A stretch of DNA of 64,000 nucleotides from Alkalicoccus daliensis (GTDB lineage: Bacteria > Bacillota > Bacilli > Bacillales > Salisediminibacteriaceae). Position numbers and translations under genes: made by a program. The DNA is taken from positions 1 to 64,000 of the forward strand of contig NZ_FNIL01000016.1 of assembly GCF_900103955.1 (NCBI RefSeq), written 5' to 3'. The notes under the pieces were generated by a model. It ran no database searches and was not told the DNA's origin. It worked only from the letters and a program-made list of their open reading frames with translations. Within the stretch, counting starts at the first letter, position 1. Each line of letters begins with the position of its first letter. Below are positions 1 through 8,763 of the stretch, one piece after another.

Positions 1-146
1 CAAAGGGAAGAACGGAGCGGAAACCGGCGGACGCCTGTGGAAGAACGAGCTGGGAAGATCCCACAGCGCAGCGAGGAAGCTGAGGAGCTCGTCCACGGCA
101 AGCCTGCCGAGTTGCAGCGAAGTTTTCTCCTATCAACAATGAGTAT
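1..146 (+). repeat. Family-B intergenic repeat, right half, interrupted by a MITE
   Basis: This is a GC-rich block closely matching the right part of the complete family-B copy at 53392-53876. It lacks an internal stretch of about 120 bases that the 53-kb copy carries between the 'gacgcctgtg' and 'gaagaacgag' blocks. The repeat resumes at 309-324, after a 162-bp insertion, with the terminal block 'attaacagagc'. The left part of the repeat lies outside the window or is missing. No gene is seen here. Confidence 0.7.
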
Positions 147-308
147 GACTCTTACGTGAAAAAAGTGATTTTATTTTTTAGTTATTAATTTCCAGTTATT
201 CTTGTGCTCAAAAAGCTGTGAGTAAAGGTTTGAACAGCTAAAGTAATTTGGTTAAATTTAGAAAATTTGTTAAATAAACTTTACTTTCACTAGGTTTGCG
301 TAAGAGCC
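147..308. mobile_element. 162-bp MITE with ISL3-like ends and 8-bp target duplication
   Basis: An AT-rich, non-coding insertion starts with GACTCTTACG and ends with the near-complement CGTAAGAGCC. The terminal inverted repeats match at about 18 of 26 positions. It is flanked by ATGAGTAT (139-146) and ATGAGCAT (309-316), an 8-bp duplication with one mismatch. The 53-kb copy of the host repeat is uninterrupted at this point and reads 'gtgagcattaacagag'. Ends of the GGCTCTT type and 8-bp duplications are typical of the ISL3 family, so this is probably a non-autonomous derivative. The family assignment is inference. Confidence 0.75.
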
Positions 309-347
309 ATGAGCATTAACAGAGCTTTTTATTAAATTGTATCTACG

Positions 348-2837
348 CTATTTTGTCAGTTCCATAAATGTTTCTACATCCTGCTTGATAAAATCGATCG
401 CTTCCTGCCAGAATTCCGGCTTCGTAAGATCCACCTGCAAATGCTTCTCTGCCAGAGTCTCTACATCAAGACGCCCGGTATCCCGCAGTAATTCTGTATA
501 CTTCGCTTCAAACGACTCTCCTTCTTGAGCCGCTTTTGCATAAATTCCCATACTGAATAAATAACCGAAGGTATAGGGAAAGTTGTAAAACGGAACGCCG
601 GTAATGTGGAAATGAAGCTTTGACGCCCAGAATGTAGGCGAGTACTCACTTAACGCATTATTGTAGGCTTCTTTCTGCGCTTCCGTCATCAGCTTATTCA
701 AGCGATCCTTACTAACCAGTCCTTCTTTTCGTTCTTCATAAAACCGTGTTTCAAACAAAAAGCGGGAATGAATATTCATAAAGAAAGCGATGCTGCGGTT
801 CAGCTTGTCATCGAGCAGCTGAATTTTTTCTTCTTTTGTTTCTGCCTGCTTCACCGAAGCGTCTGATACGATCATTTCTGCAAATGTAGAAGCTGTTTCA
901 GCAACGTTCATTGCATAGCCCTGCGAAAGATACGGCAGATCATTCATTTTGTGCTGGTGATAAGCATGGCCCAGCTCGTGTGCCAGCGTTGCCACGTTGG
1001 AAGCCGAACCGTCGTACGTCATAAATATACGTGACTGTTCACGAATCGGAAAACTTGTACAGAAGCCGCCGGGACGTTTTCCTTCCCGATTTTCCGCTTC
1101 AATCCACTGATTGTCAAAAGCATGCTGCGCAAATTCTGCCATATCCGGACTGAATTTCCGGAACTGCGTTACAATCATATCTGCGGCATCATCAAAGCTC
1201 ACTTCAGGAACTTTTTTAGAAACCGGAGCTCCGACATCATATATCGCCAGTTTATCTAATCCCAGCAGCGCTGCTTTCCGGTGAAGGTATTCTGTAAACA
1301 CATCTTTATTTTTTGTAATGGTATCCCACATTACATCCAGCGTCTCCTGCTTCATCCGGTTAATCATCAGCGGTTCTTTTAAAACGCTGTCCCATCCTCG
1401 TGCTTCATATGTCTCCAGCCGGAACCCTGCCAGATGGTTTAAAGAACTCGTAAACAATTCTGCTTCGTTTTCCCAGGCCTGCTCAAACTGCTGGAAAACA
1501 TGCTTGCGCACGCTGCGGTTTTTATCGGATAACTTATTTTCCGCCTGCCCTACTGAGTATTTTTTCTTTCTGCCTTTTTCGCGGATTTCCACTTCCATCC
1601 GTCCAACGATCGTATTATACAGCTCGCCCCACGCCTGGTACCCATCCACAGAAAGTTTTTGAATCAGCTGCTCTTTGTCTGCGGACAGCTTTTCTTTTGC
1701 ATTTTTTCTTCGTTCCTCGAGATTAAATACAATTTTCTGCATGCTTTTCTGGTTGATAAAGTCTTCCCAGACAGCGTCAGTAAACTGCAGCAGCTGTTCA
1801 TCCACCGCTGAAATCAGCTGACGGTACTGCGAAGCAACCCGCTTGGTTTTTCCCCCGAGCAGCTTTGCCTCTTCGTCTTTCACATCCTGGGCTGTTAAAC
1901 AGCTGACGAATGCGTTTACTTCCCTGACTTTCATTCCGATCGTCTGCAGCCTTTCCACTACTGCCGCCCATTCTGTCACATCCGGCGCATCTTTTTTCGC
2001 AGCCTGCGCTACCTTTGCTTTCATCGTAGAAAGATCTGTTTCTGTATTCACTAAAAACTGACGGAACTGATTCGAGGCGCTTCCTCCTGGAAAGACCGAG
2101 TCAAGATTCCATGTAAGGCTGTATTTCTGTTCTTTCGAAGTGCTGTCTTCTGCTGCTTTTTCATCCTGATGCAGCGCCGAGTGAATTCGATGCAGATCTT
2201 CATTTTCGTATATATGGAATCCCTTGCTTTGAATTTTAGCAATAGTGCGCATTGCTTCTGCTACAGTTGCGGCTTCAATTGGCTTGAATTTGCGCAGGGA
2301 GCCCTTCATCCATCCACGCAGAGGTTTAGAGATTATTTCTGCAGACTTTTCCCCGAGCCGGAACTCGTAACGGTCTCCGGTGATAAGGGAAGGACGGATA
2401 ATGTGCAGGGAAGGAAGTTCAAGCGCCATTAAAGCTTCTTCCATACTTCCCTTTACCTGGTTATAGAAAAATCTGGCATCCCGGTCTGCACCCATTGCTG
2501 AAATTACTAGTACTCGTTCGCTATGATATTTTTTTGCCATTTCCGCTATTTTCAGTGGATATAAGTAGTCAACCTGCATAAATCCTTCCCTCGATTTCAC
2601 CTGTTTCATGGTGGTGCCCAAGGTAATAAAAACATCGTCTTTCCCTTCAAAGATTTTTTCTTCTTTTTCCATTTCATCAAAGGAGACTACGTGTTCTGTT
2701 ACTTTTGCATGGTCATAGAATGGTGTTCTTCGTCTTGTAAGAAGGTGCACTTCTTCATACTCGCTGCTTTGCAGCAGCTGTTCTGTCAACTGTCTTCCAA
2801 TCAGGCCTGTTGCCCCTGCTACTAATGCTTTTTTCAC
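348..2837 (-). CDS. Fusion: NAD(P)-binding Rossmann domain + M3B oligoendopeptidase
   Basis: A single 829-residue frame carries two unrelated domains. Residues 1 to about 215 form an SDR/HTATIP2-like NAD(P)-binding domain with GATGLIG at 8-14. Residues from about 235 to the end form a complete oligoendopeptidase F-like M3B zinc peptidase, with HELGH at 620-624 and a likely third ligand at Glu647. The peptidase part is about 600 residues, the normal length of the stand-alone enzyme. The junction near residues 220-240 is polar and contains no stop and no internal start with a good ribosome binding site. The gene starts with GTG preceded by AGGTGG. The peptidase should cut short cytosolic peptides; the substrate of the N-terminal domain is unknown. 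It could be a true fusion or two genes joined by loss of a stop. Confidence 0.85.
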   Translation of the reverse strand: MKKALVAGATGLIGRQLTEQLLQSSEYEEVHLLTRRRTPFYDHAKVTEHVVSFDEMEKEEKIFEGKDDVFITLGTTMKQVKSREGFMQVDYLYPLKIAEMAKKYHSERVLVISAMGADRDARFFYNQVKGSMEEALMALELPSLHIIRPSLITGDRYEFRLGEKSAEIISKPLRGWMKGSLRKFKPIEAATVAEAMRTIAKIQSKGFHIYENEDLHRIHSALHQDEKAAEDSTSKEQKYSLTWNLDSVFPGGSASNQFRQFLVNTETDLSTMKAKVAQAAKKDAPDVTEWAAVVERLQTIGMKVREVNAFVSCLTAQDVKDEEAKLLGGKTKRVASQYRQLISAVDEQLLQFTDAVWEDFINQKSMQKIVFNLEERRKNAKEKLSADKEQLIQKLSVDGYQAWGELYNTIVGRMEVEIREKGRKKKYSVGQAENKLSDKNRSVRKHVFQQFEQAWENEAELFTSSLNHLAGFRLETYEARGWDSVLKEPLMINRMKQETLDVMWDTITKNKDVFTEYLHRKAALLGLDKLAIYDVGAPVSKKVPEVSFDDAADMIVTQFRKFSPDMAEFAQHAFDNQWIEAENREGKRPGGFCTSFPIREQSRIFMTYDGSASNVATLAHELGHAYHQHKMNDLPYLSQGYAMNVAETASTFAEMIVSDASVKQAETKEEKIQLLDDKLNRSIAFFMNIHSRFLFETRFYEERKEGLVSKDRLNKLMTEAQKEAYNNALSEYSPTFWASKLHFHITGVPFYNFPYTFGYLFSMGIYAKAAQEGESFEAKYTELLRDTGRLDVETLAEKHLQVDLTKPEFWQEAIDFIKQDVETFMELTK

Positions 2838-3037
2838 AACTTGCCACCTCTGCTCTCTTCGTTTAAGTTTATGGTATCATTTTTGGAACGGAAACTTTGG
2901 AAATCCGCTTTCTATTATCCTTTTACTTTATACCACTTTATCTTAACGGATTATCGAACTGCACTGCCCCCTTACCGGGTTTATCATTACTGCAATGGAG
3001 ATTGTTTCATTGTCTTGTTATTCATAATAGACCTGTG

Positions 3038-3904
3038 TCATTTTTGAAAATAATATTTGATCAGCACCTGTGTGCCTGCATCTTCATATCCCGCTTCAGA
3101 CATCCTCGTATACAGCGACTCTGCCAGTGCAAGGCCGGGAAGATTCAAATTCATTTCTTTTGCTGACTCAATCGCAATACGCATATCTTTTATAAAGTGT
3201 TTTACGTAGAATCCGGGTTCGAAATCCTCCTCCAGCATTCTGCGTCCCAGTTTTGAAAGGGAAAAGCTTCCGGCGGCACCAGTTTCAATTGTATTAATCA
3301 CCTGTGCTGTGTCCAAGCCGGCTGCTTTTGCATAGGCAAGTGACTCACTTACCCCCATCATCGTGCTCGCAATGGCAATTTGATTTGCCATCTTGGTAAA
3401 CTGGCCTGCGCCGGCATCTCCAAGAAGCTGAATATTCTCTCCCATTATTTTAAAAAGCGGCTCTGCAAGCGTAAAGGCTTTCTTGCTGCCGCCGCTCATG
3501 ATTGCCAAGGCTGCATTTTTCGCCCCGATATCGCCTCCGGAAACCGGTGCGTCCAATGCGAACAATTTTCTTTTTTCGGCTTCTGCTGCTATTTTCACTG
3601 CCAGATCCGGTCTTGATGTAGTCATATCAATCAGCAGTGTTCCTTCCCGTGCATTCGATAAAATTCCTTCTTCCCCGAAATACACTTCCTCTACGTCTTT
3701 AGGATACCCAACCATTGTAATTACTGCATCACATCTGCCGGCAAGAGCTGCCGGTGTTTCATGCCATTCGGCACCTTTTTCCAACAGGTCTTCTGCTTTT
3801 GCCCTGGTGCGTGTATACAAATGAATATGATAGCCTTTTTCAAGCAGATGGCCTGCCATGCTTTTTCCCATTACTCCTGTGCCGATAAAGCCAATGTGTT
3901 TCAT
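3038..3904 (-). CDS. NAD(P)-dependent beta-hydroxyacid dehydrogenase (YkwC/GarR family)
   Basis: This 288-residue protein belongs to the 3-hydroxyisobutyrate / tartronate-semialdehyde reductase family. It begins with a Rossmann motif (GFIGTGVMG, residues 5-13), has the family substrate motif DAPVSGG near residue 118, and a catalytic Lys in the GQFTKMANQ segment near 171. Such enzymes oxidise or reduce short beta-hydroxy acids; the exact substrate cannot be read from sequence. The start has a good TAGGAGG site. It is the last gene of a likely operon with the aldo/keto reductase, 12 bases upstream, and ung. Confidence 0.88.
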   Translation of the reverse strand: MKHIGFIGTGVMGKSMAGHLLEKGYHIHLYTRTRAKAEDLLEKGAEWHETPAALAGRCDAVITMVGYPKDVEEVYFGEEGILSNAREGTLLIDMTTSRPDLAVKIAAEAEKRKLFALDAPVSGGDIGAKNAALAIMSGGSKKAFTLAEPLFKIMGENIQLLGDAGAGQFTKMANQIAIASTMMGVSESLAYAKAAGLDTAQVINTIETGAAGSFSLSKLGRRMLEEDFEPGFYVKHFIKDMRIAIESAKEMNLNLPGLALAESLYTRMSEAGYEDAGTQVLIKYYFQK

Positions 3905-3916
3905 ACAGCATTCCTC

Positions 3917-4741
3917 CTAAAAGATTTCGTCGGGATGTGAGCCAAATCGTCGTTCCTCGTTTAATTCGCTGAGTTTCTTCTGGTCTTCTTCTGTAAGAGA
4001 AAAATCAAATATATCTGCATTTTCCTGAATACGTGCGGGAGTAACCGACTTGGGAATGGTCACTACCCCCTGCTGCAGATCCCAGCGCAGAATAATCTGG
4101 GCCGGTGTTTTTCCATACTTTTTAGCTAGTTCCAGCAGGAATGGGTCATCCAGTTTTCTTCCCCTGGTAAGCGGACTCCATGCTTCCAGCTGAATGTGAT
4201 TTTCATTGCAGTACGCATGCAGGTCCAGCTGTGTCAGCCACGGATGATATTCCACCTGATTCACCATCGGAACAATAGTGCTGTGTGGAAGCAGTGCTTC
4301 CAGATGATGCGGCAGAAAATTACTGACACCGATCGCCCGTACTTTTCCTTCTTCATAAATCTTTTCCAGCGCACGCCATGTTTCCTGGAACGTTTCTTTT
4401 ATCGGCCAGTGAATTAAGTATAAATCAATTATCTCCAGCCCGAGTTTATGCCTGCTTCGTTCAAAAGCTTCCAGCGTACTTTCATATCCCTGTTCATCGT
4501 TCCAGACCTTCGTTGTAATAAATAATGTTTCACGTGGAACACCAGAGTCACGGATGGCCCTTCCAACAGCTTCTTCGTTTCCGTAAAAGGAAGCAGTATC
4601 CACACTTCTGTAGCCAACCTTAAGAGCTTCCTTCACAGCGGTTTCTACTTCTTGATCATCTGTAACTTTATACACACCCAGCCCTACCTGCGGCATTTTC
4701 ACTCCATTATGCAGGGTAACAGTATCCTGAATTGAATTCAT
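3917..4741 (-). CDS. Aldo/keto reductase (YvgN/YtbE-like)
   Basis: A 274-residue NADPH-dependent aldo/keto reductase. The catalytic tetrad is visible: Asp48 and Tyr53 in VDTASFYGNEEAVG, Lys78 in TTKVWN, and His111 in YLIHWP. The length and the C-terminal cofactor-binding stretch around IPKS fit the family. The B. subtilis relatives YvgN and YtbE reduce glyoxal, methylglyoxal and other aldehydes, so detoxification of reactive aldehydes is the likely role. It sits between ung and the beta-hydroxyacid dehydrogenase on the same strand with short gaps. Confidence 0.9.
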   Translation of the reverse strand: MNSIQDTVTLHNGVKMPQVGLGVYKVTDDQEVETAVKEALKVGYRSVDTASFYGNEEAVGRAIRDSGVPRETLFITTKVWNDEQGYESTLEAFERSRHKLGLEIIDLYLIHWPIKETFQETWRALEKIYEEGKVRAIGVSNFLPHHLEALLPHSTIVPMVNQVEYHPWLTQLDLHAYCNENHIQLEAWSPLTRGRKLDDPFLLELAKKYGKTPAQIILRWDLQQGVVTIPKSVTPARIQENADIFDFSLTEEDQKKLSELNEERRFGSHPDEIF

Positions 4742-4760
4742 ATCTATATTCCTCCTGAAA

Positions 4761-5444
4761 TTATTTCCACTCTACGGGAAGTTCCCAGTCAATCGGAGCA
4801 TCTCCCCATGCTTCCAGCTGTTGGTTAATTTTGGAAAATGGCCTGCTTCCGAAAAAACCACGGTTTGCGGAAAACGGACTCGGGTGCGGTGAGGAAAAAA
4901 TCACGTGCTTTTCCTGATCCACTCTTTCGGCTTTTTCCTGCGCCGGCTTTCCCCACAGCAGAAAGATCACAGGTTTTTCCCGTTCATTTAACCGGTCAAT
5001 CACTTCATTTGTAAATTCCTCCCACCCCTTTCCCTTATGGGAGTGCGGCTGTCCTGCACGGACAGTAAGAACAGAATTCAGCATCAGCACGCCTTCGTCT
5101 GCCCACTTCTGCAAAAAGCCATGCTTTGGAATTTCAAATCCTAAATCTGCATGAAGCTCCTTATAAATATTCACGAGCGACGGTGGAACTTTCACACCTG
5201 GACGAACGGAAAAACTTAATCCGTGCGCCTGATCCGGTCCATGATAAGGGTCCTGACCGAGCAGCACAACTTTTGTATCTTCATAGGCAGTGGAATGAAA
5301 GGCATTCATTACATTGTCTTTCGGCGGGTAAACAGTCTGTTCCTTATATTCCTGTTTTAAAAAGGCACGCAGCTCATGAAAATAAGTTTTTTCCATTTCA
5401 TTCGTGATTTTATCTTTCCAGTCGTTTTCAAATGGCTGTTTCAT
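4761..5444 (-). CDS. ung: Uracil-DNA glycosylase
   Basis: A 227-residue family-1 uracil-DNA glycosylase that removes uracil from DNA to start base-excision repair. The water-activating motif GQDPYH lies at 63-68, with catalytic Asp65, and the minor-groove loop HPSPFSANRGFFGSRPFS lies near the C-terminus. The length is normal for the family. It is the first gene of a three-gene transcription unit with the two oxidoreductases downstream. The pairing of DNA repair with aldehyde reduction is seen here, but a functional link is only inference. Confidence 0.96.
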   Translation of the reverse strand: MKQPFENDWKDKITNEMEKTYFHELRAFLKQEYKEQTVYPPKDNVMNAFHSTAYEDTKVVLLGQDPYHGPDQAHGLSFSVRPGVKVPPSLVNIYKELHADLGFEIPKHGFLQKWADEGVLMLNSVLTVRAGQPHSHKGKGWEEFTNEVIDRLNEREKPVIFLLWGKPAQEKAERVDQEKHVIFSSPHPSPFSANRGFFGSRPFSKINQQLEAWGDAPIDWELPVEWK

Positions 5445-5605
5445 TCAAATCTTTCCTTTCAGTTTTGGTCCTGCTAAGTATCTTTCCCTATTACAGCAGA
5501 AAAGAAAACTCTCTTCCTGTATTAATAGCTTTCCTCTTATAAACTATTCCTGAAAGCCTGAATTAATTAACTAAGAAAAAATATTCAGGAAAATAGAATG
5601 TGTAC

Positions 5606-5634
5606 TTCCCTATTTAGAGGGAATACATTATAAT
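5606..5634 (+). promoter_or_regulatory. Candidate cheY promoter overlapping an inverted repeat
   Basis: A perfect TATAAT (5629-5634) lies about 90 bases before cheY. The expected -35 position carries only TTCCCT, which is weak. That segment is the left arm of an inverted repeat, TTCCCT-N6-AGGGAA, with flanking TGTA and TACA, which could be an operator replacing or masking the -35. No sigma-D (TAAA-N15-GCCGATAT) promoter is visible. Confidence 0.4.
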
Positions 5635-5721
5635 AAAAGGGACTATTGAATCTTAAAATTAATTTTTTATAAGGTATTTAGGACTATTAAAACATTCAAT
5701 ATATTTATACAGGAGGATATT

Positions 5722-6084
5722 ATGGCTAAATTACTGATAACAGACGACGCTGCATTTATGCGGATGACTTTAAAGAAAATGGTGACTGATGCTGGATTTG
5801 AAGTAGTAGCAGAAGCTGAAAATGGACTGGAAGCCGTGGATCTTTATAAAGAGCACCGGCCCGATATTGTGACAATGGACATTACGATGCCCGAGATGAA
5901 TGGAATTGAAGCCCTGCAGAAAATTCGTGAATACGATCCGGAAGCGAAAGTGATTATGTGTTCTGCGATGGGACAGCAGAATATGGTAGTGGATGCGATT
6001 CAAAAAGGAGCTTCTGACTTCCTTGTGAAACCATTTGATGAATCAAGGATTAAAGAATCCCTCGAAAAAACACTCAGTAAATAA
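5722..6084 (+). CDS. cheY: Chemotaxis response regulator CheY
   Basis: A 120-residue single-domain receiver with all signature residues: Asp8 and Asp9 for metal binding, Asp53 as phospho-acceptor, Ser81 and Lys103. It closely resembles the CheY of Bacillus flagellar operons (MPEMNGIEAL, FLVKPF). Phosphorylated CheY binds the flagellar motor switch. It stands alone, bounded by its own promoter region and a terminator, not in a fla/che operon. A chemoreceptor gene lies 2.7 kb away on the other strand. The AGGAGG site fixes the start. Confidence 0.9.
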   Translation: MAKLLITDDAAFMRMTLKKMVTDAGFEVVAEAENGLEAVDLYKEHRPDIVTMDITMPEMNGIEALQKIREYDPEAKVIMCSAMGQQNMVVDAIQKGASDFLVKPFDESRIKESLEKTLSK

Positions 6085-6107
6085 TTTTCTTGTGATATGC
6101 AGAGGAA

Positions 6108-6190
6108 AAAGCCCGGCATCCTTCCAGCTGCGAGCTCTTTCTTCAAATTGCAGGAAGAGAGCTCATCATCCGGGCTCTCTTCTTTTTAAT
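6108..6190. terminator. Bidirectional terminator, cheY / sacA
   Basis: Long imperfect hairpin: outer arms AGCCCGG and CCGGGCT (6110-6116 / 6170-6176), inner arms built on GAGCTC, followed by a T-rich tract on the plus strand. It separates two converging genes. Confidence 0.8.
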
Positions 6191-6217
6191 ATGTGCCCGC
6201 GTTATGCCAGCAGTTTC

Positions 6218-7648
6218 TTACGATAGCTCCCAGGAACTCCATGTGATTCTTCCTTCTCCTCCGCTGATCTGCACTGTCGGAATTTCCGGATCCGGAAAAA
6301 ATCTTGCAGACATAACACTTTCACCATCGTTAATAAATACTTCTATCGAAGAATGATCCAGATAGATATGCAGCCTGCTCAGCTGTGCCACACTGCAGGA
6401 ACGCGTTTCTGTTGCGCCATCGCGAAAACGGGGACGCGAGAGCTGCAGTAATTTTTTCTCCGGATCATAATATAAAGAAATTTCTTCGCGGATAGACAGC
6501 TTCAGTTCTTCTGCTTCCTCACAGTCAATTTCAATTTCCGAGGCAGGTGTAAGGGCCACCTCTGCCCCGAATGCCGTATTTACTTTCATCTGCAGCGGCT
6601 CATCTCCGCGCAGTTTCTTTAATTCAGGCACTGGCTGCTGGTAAACTTTATTATTTTTTACTTCCAGCATCCGGGGAATGGTTAAACAATGAACCCATTC
6701 ATTCTGCACAGTCGGCTGGAATTCCTCATCTGAATCCGGCACACCCATCCAGCCTACGAGAATCCGTCTCCCCGTATCATCCACTGTCGTCTGCGGAGCA
6801 TAAAACTCAAATCCCTGATCAAGCTCCTGGAAATCACCATGAGAAAAACTCCCTGCTTCCAAGTCAGCTTCTCCCAGAAAATATCCGGATTGGTATACAT
6901 TTTCAAAATCGTGTCCTTTAGTTTCCAGTCCCTGTGGAGAAACTACGAGGATATCTCTGCCGTTGAGTGAGAATAAATCAGGGCATTCCCACATATACCC
7001 GAAATCTCCGAGACCATTCAGTCCGGATCCTGCAAACGGGCCTGCATACTTCCACTGTTTGAAGTCTGCAGATTTATATAGCAGCACCTGTCCCTTTAAT
7101 TCTTCTGTCTGCGCGCCGATCACAAAGTAATAGACACCATTTTCTTTCCATACCTTTGGGTCACGGAAGTGGGCAGTGTACCCTTCCGGCAGTGAATCTA
7201 CTACAGGTCCTTTTTTCTCGAAACTTATTCCGTCGCTGCTTACTGCAAGACACTGATAAGACTCCCGCTCATCGTTTTCATCCTTTACGTTTCCTGTATA
7301 CAGCAGTGCTAACTCGCCGTCTTTTTCTATGGCACTCCCGGAATAACAGCCATTTTTTTCATACCACTCGCTGGGTGCAAGCGCAATTTTTTCTTCGTTC
7401 CATGAAACGAGATCTTCTGATGTATAATGCCCCCAGAATTTATGTGTATGGTCCGGGCTGAAAGGATTCCACTGGAAAAACATGTGGTAGGTCCCCTTCC
7501 ACTGCACCCACCCGTTTGGATCGTTTAAAAGCCCAACCGGCGGCATGAGATGATACGTCTGCCGATAAGGGTCCGCCTGCACTTTTGCTCCTTTTTGGAC
7601 TACTGCCTGATATGCCTGGTCGTGAAGCTGCTTTTCATTTTCAGTCAC
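6218..7648 (-). CDS. sacA: Sucrose-6-phosphate hydrolase (GH32)
   Basis: A 476-residue glycoside hydrolase family 32 enzyme without a signal peptide, hence cytoplasmic. The nucleophile motif NDPNG lies at 42-46, with Asp43. The RDP motif is near residue 163 and the acid/base EC(PD) motif near 219, completing the catalytic triad. A C-terminal beta-sandwich follows. It cleaves sucrose-6-phosphate (or sucrose) to glucose-6-phosphate and fructose. The start overlaps the end of the fructokinase gene by 8 bases, so the two are translationally coupled. No sucrose PTS gene is adjacent. Confidence 0.93.
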   Translation of the reverse strand: MTENEKQLHDQAYQAVVQKGAKVQADPYRQTYHLMPPVGLLNDPNGWVQWKGTYHMFFQWNPFSPDHTHKFWGHYTSEDLVSWNEEKIALAPSEWYEKNGCYSGSAIEKDGELALLYTGNVKDENDERESYQCLAVSSDGISFEKKGPVVDSLPEGYTAHFRDPKVWKENGVYYFVIGAQTEELKGQVLLYKSADFKQWKYAGPFAGSGLNGLGDFGYMWECPDLFSLNGRDILVVSPQGLETKGHDFENVYQSGYFLGEADLEAGSFSHGDFQELDQGFEFYAPQTTVDDTGRRILVGWMGVPDSDEEFQPTVQNEWVHCLTIPRMLEVKNNKVYQQPVPELKKLRGDEPLQMKVNTAFGAEVALTPASEIEIDCEEAEELKLSIREEISLYYDPEKKLLQLSRPRFRDGATETRSCSVAQLSRLHIYLDHSSIEVFINDGESVMSARFFPDPEIPTVQISGGEGRITWSSWELS

Positions 7649-8609
7649 TGCCTTGCCCTCCCTGTGCTCTGCGTTCTTTTACTTCTTCCAACGTAGGAAG
7701 TGCTGTCATAGCGCCTTTAGTTGAAGCGGCCAGTCCTCCGGACACTGCTGCAAACGAAGCCATTTCCGCTGCCTCTTCTGGAGAGATCCCTCGTATTGAT
7801 CCTTTGCGAAGGTGCAGCTGATAAAGAAATCCGGATACATATGCATCTCCTGCCCCTGTCGTGTCGACTGCATTTACTTTCATCGCAGCAACCTGTACCG
7901 GCGCTTCTCCCTGGATGAAAATATAGCTTCCTTCTGCTCCCATGGTTATCAGAATGAGCGGAATATTGTAGGCATCAAGTCTTCCTACCCCTTTTTCAAT
8001 ATCTTTTTCTCCGGTAATGAACTCGAGCTCTTCTTCTGATATTTTTAACACATCCGCTTCTCCAAGCATACTGCTGATCTCCTGTTTTGCCAGCGCTGCA
8101 GACTCCCACAGCCCAAGCCGCAGGTTCGGGTCATAGGAAACGAGCAGTCCATGTTCTTTTGCAAGGGACACCGCGCGTTTCGTTGCTGATTTTGCGGGCT
8201 CGCTGATCAAACTGATCGATCCGAAATGCAGGAGGTTATGTTCTTTAAATAACTCTTCTTCTATTTCTTTCTCTTCCAGAAAGCGGTCTGCACTTGGATC
8301 AATATAGAATTCAAAGCTTCTTTCTCCGCCTTCTCCAAGTGTGACAAATACAACTCCTGTGCGAGTATCTTTCGTAAAAAGCATGCGGGTCGTATCCACT
8401 CCATAGCTGTCGAGCGTTTCTTTCAGGAAGCGGCCCAGTACGTCGTCTCCCACCTTTCCTAAAAAGGTGCTTTTCGCCCCAAGTCTTGCAAGCCCTACTG
8501 CTACGTTCGCCGGAGCACCACCGGGACTTTTTTGAAATGTTTCATTGTTATCGTCCAGCGGAATAAAATCTATTAATGCTTCTCCTAAACTGATAATTCC
8601 CTGTGTCAT
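7641..8609 (-). CDS. scrK: Fructokinase, PfkB family
   Basis: A 322-residue ribokinase/PfkB-family sugar kinase. The N-terminal substrate motif (GGAPANVA, 30-37) and the C-terminal signature DTTGAGDAYVSGF are present, with GAGD at 252-255 and Asp255 as catalytic base. Its pairing with sacA makes fructose, released from sucrose-6-phosphate, the likely substrate. The first gene of a two-gene operon; start supported by GAGGAGA. No clear promoter or catabolite-response element was found between it and the terminator of the upstream chemoreceptor gene. Confidence 0.9.
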   Translation of the reverse strand: MTQGIISLGEALIDFIPLDDNNETFQKSPGGAPANVAVGLARLGAKSTFLGKVGDDVLGRFLKETLDSYGVDTTRMLFTKDTRTGVVFVTLGEGGERSFEFYIDPSADRFLEEKEIEEELFKEHNLLHFGSISLISEPAKSATKRAVSLAKEHGLLVSYDPNLRLGLWESAALAKQEISSMLGEADVLKISEEELEFITGEKDIEKGVGRLDAYNIPLILITMGAEGSYIFIQGEAPVQVAAMKVNAVDTTGAGDAYVSGFLYQLHLRKGSIRGISPEEAAEMASFAAVSGGLAASTKGAMTALPTLEEVKERRAQGGQGSD

Positions 8610-8670
8610 ATAAATCTCTCCTCGTCTCCCAAAGTCAACCGCTGTGCAGTTATCGCAATCTACGATAAAG

Positions 8671-8713
8671 AAAAAGGCTACCTGTACACCATGATGGTGG
8701 TATAAGGTAACCT
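8671..8713 (-). terminator. Terminator of the chemoreceptor gene
   Basis: On the minus strand, AGGTTACCT and AGGTAGCCT form the outer stem (one G-U pair), CACCA/TGGTG the inner stem, followed by a T run. It lies just after the chemoreceptor stop codon. Confidence 0.8.
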
Positions 8714-8763
8714 GTTATTATTCTTTGTTCAATTATACGTTTTCCTTGCTTAAGCGACAAGTG

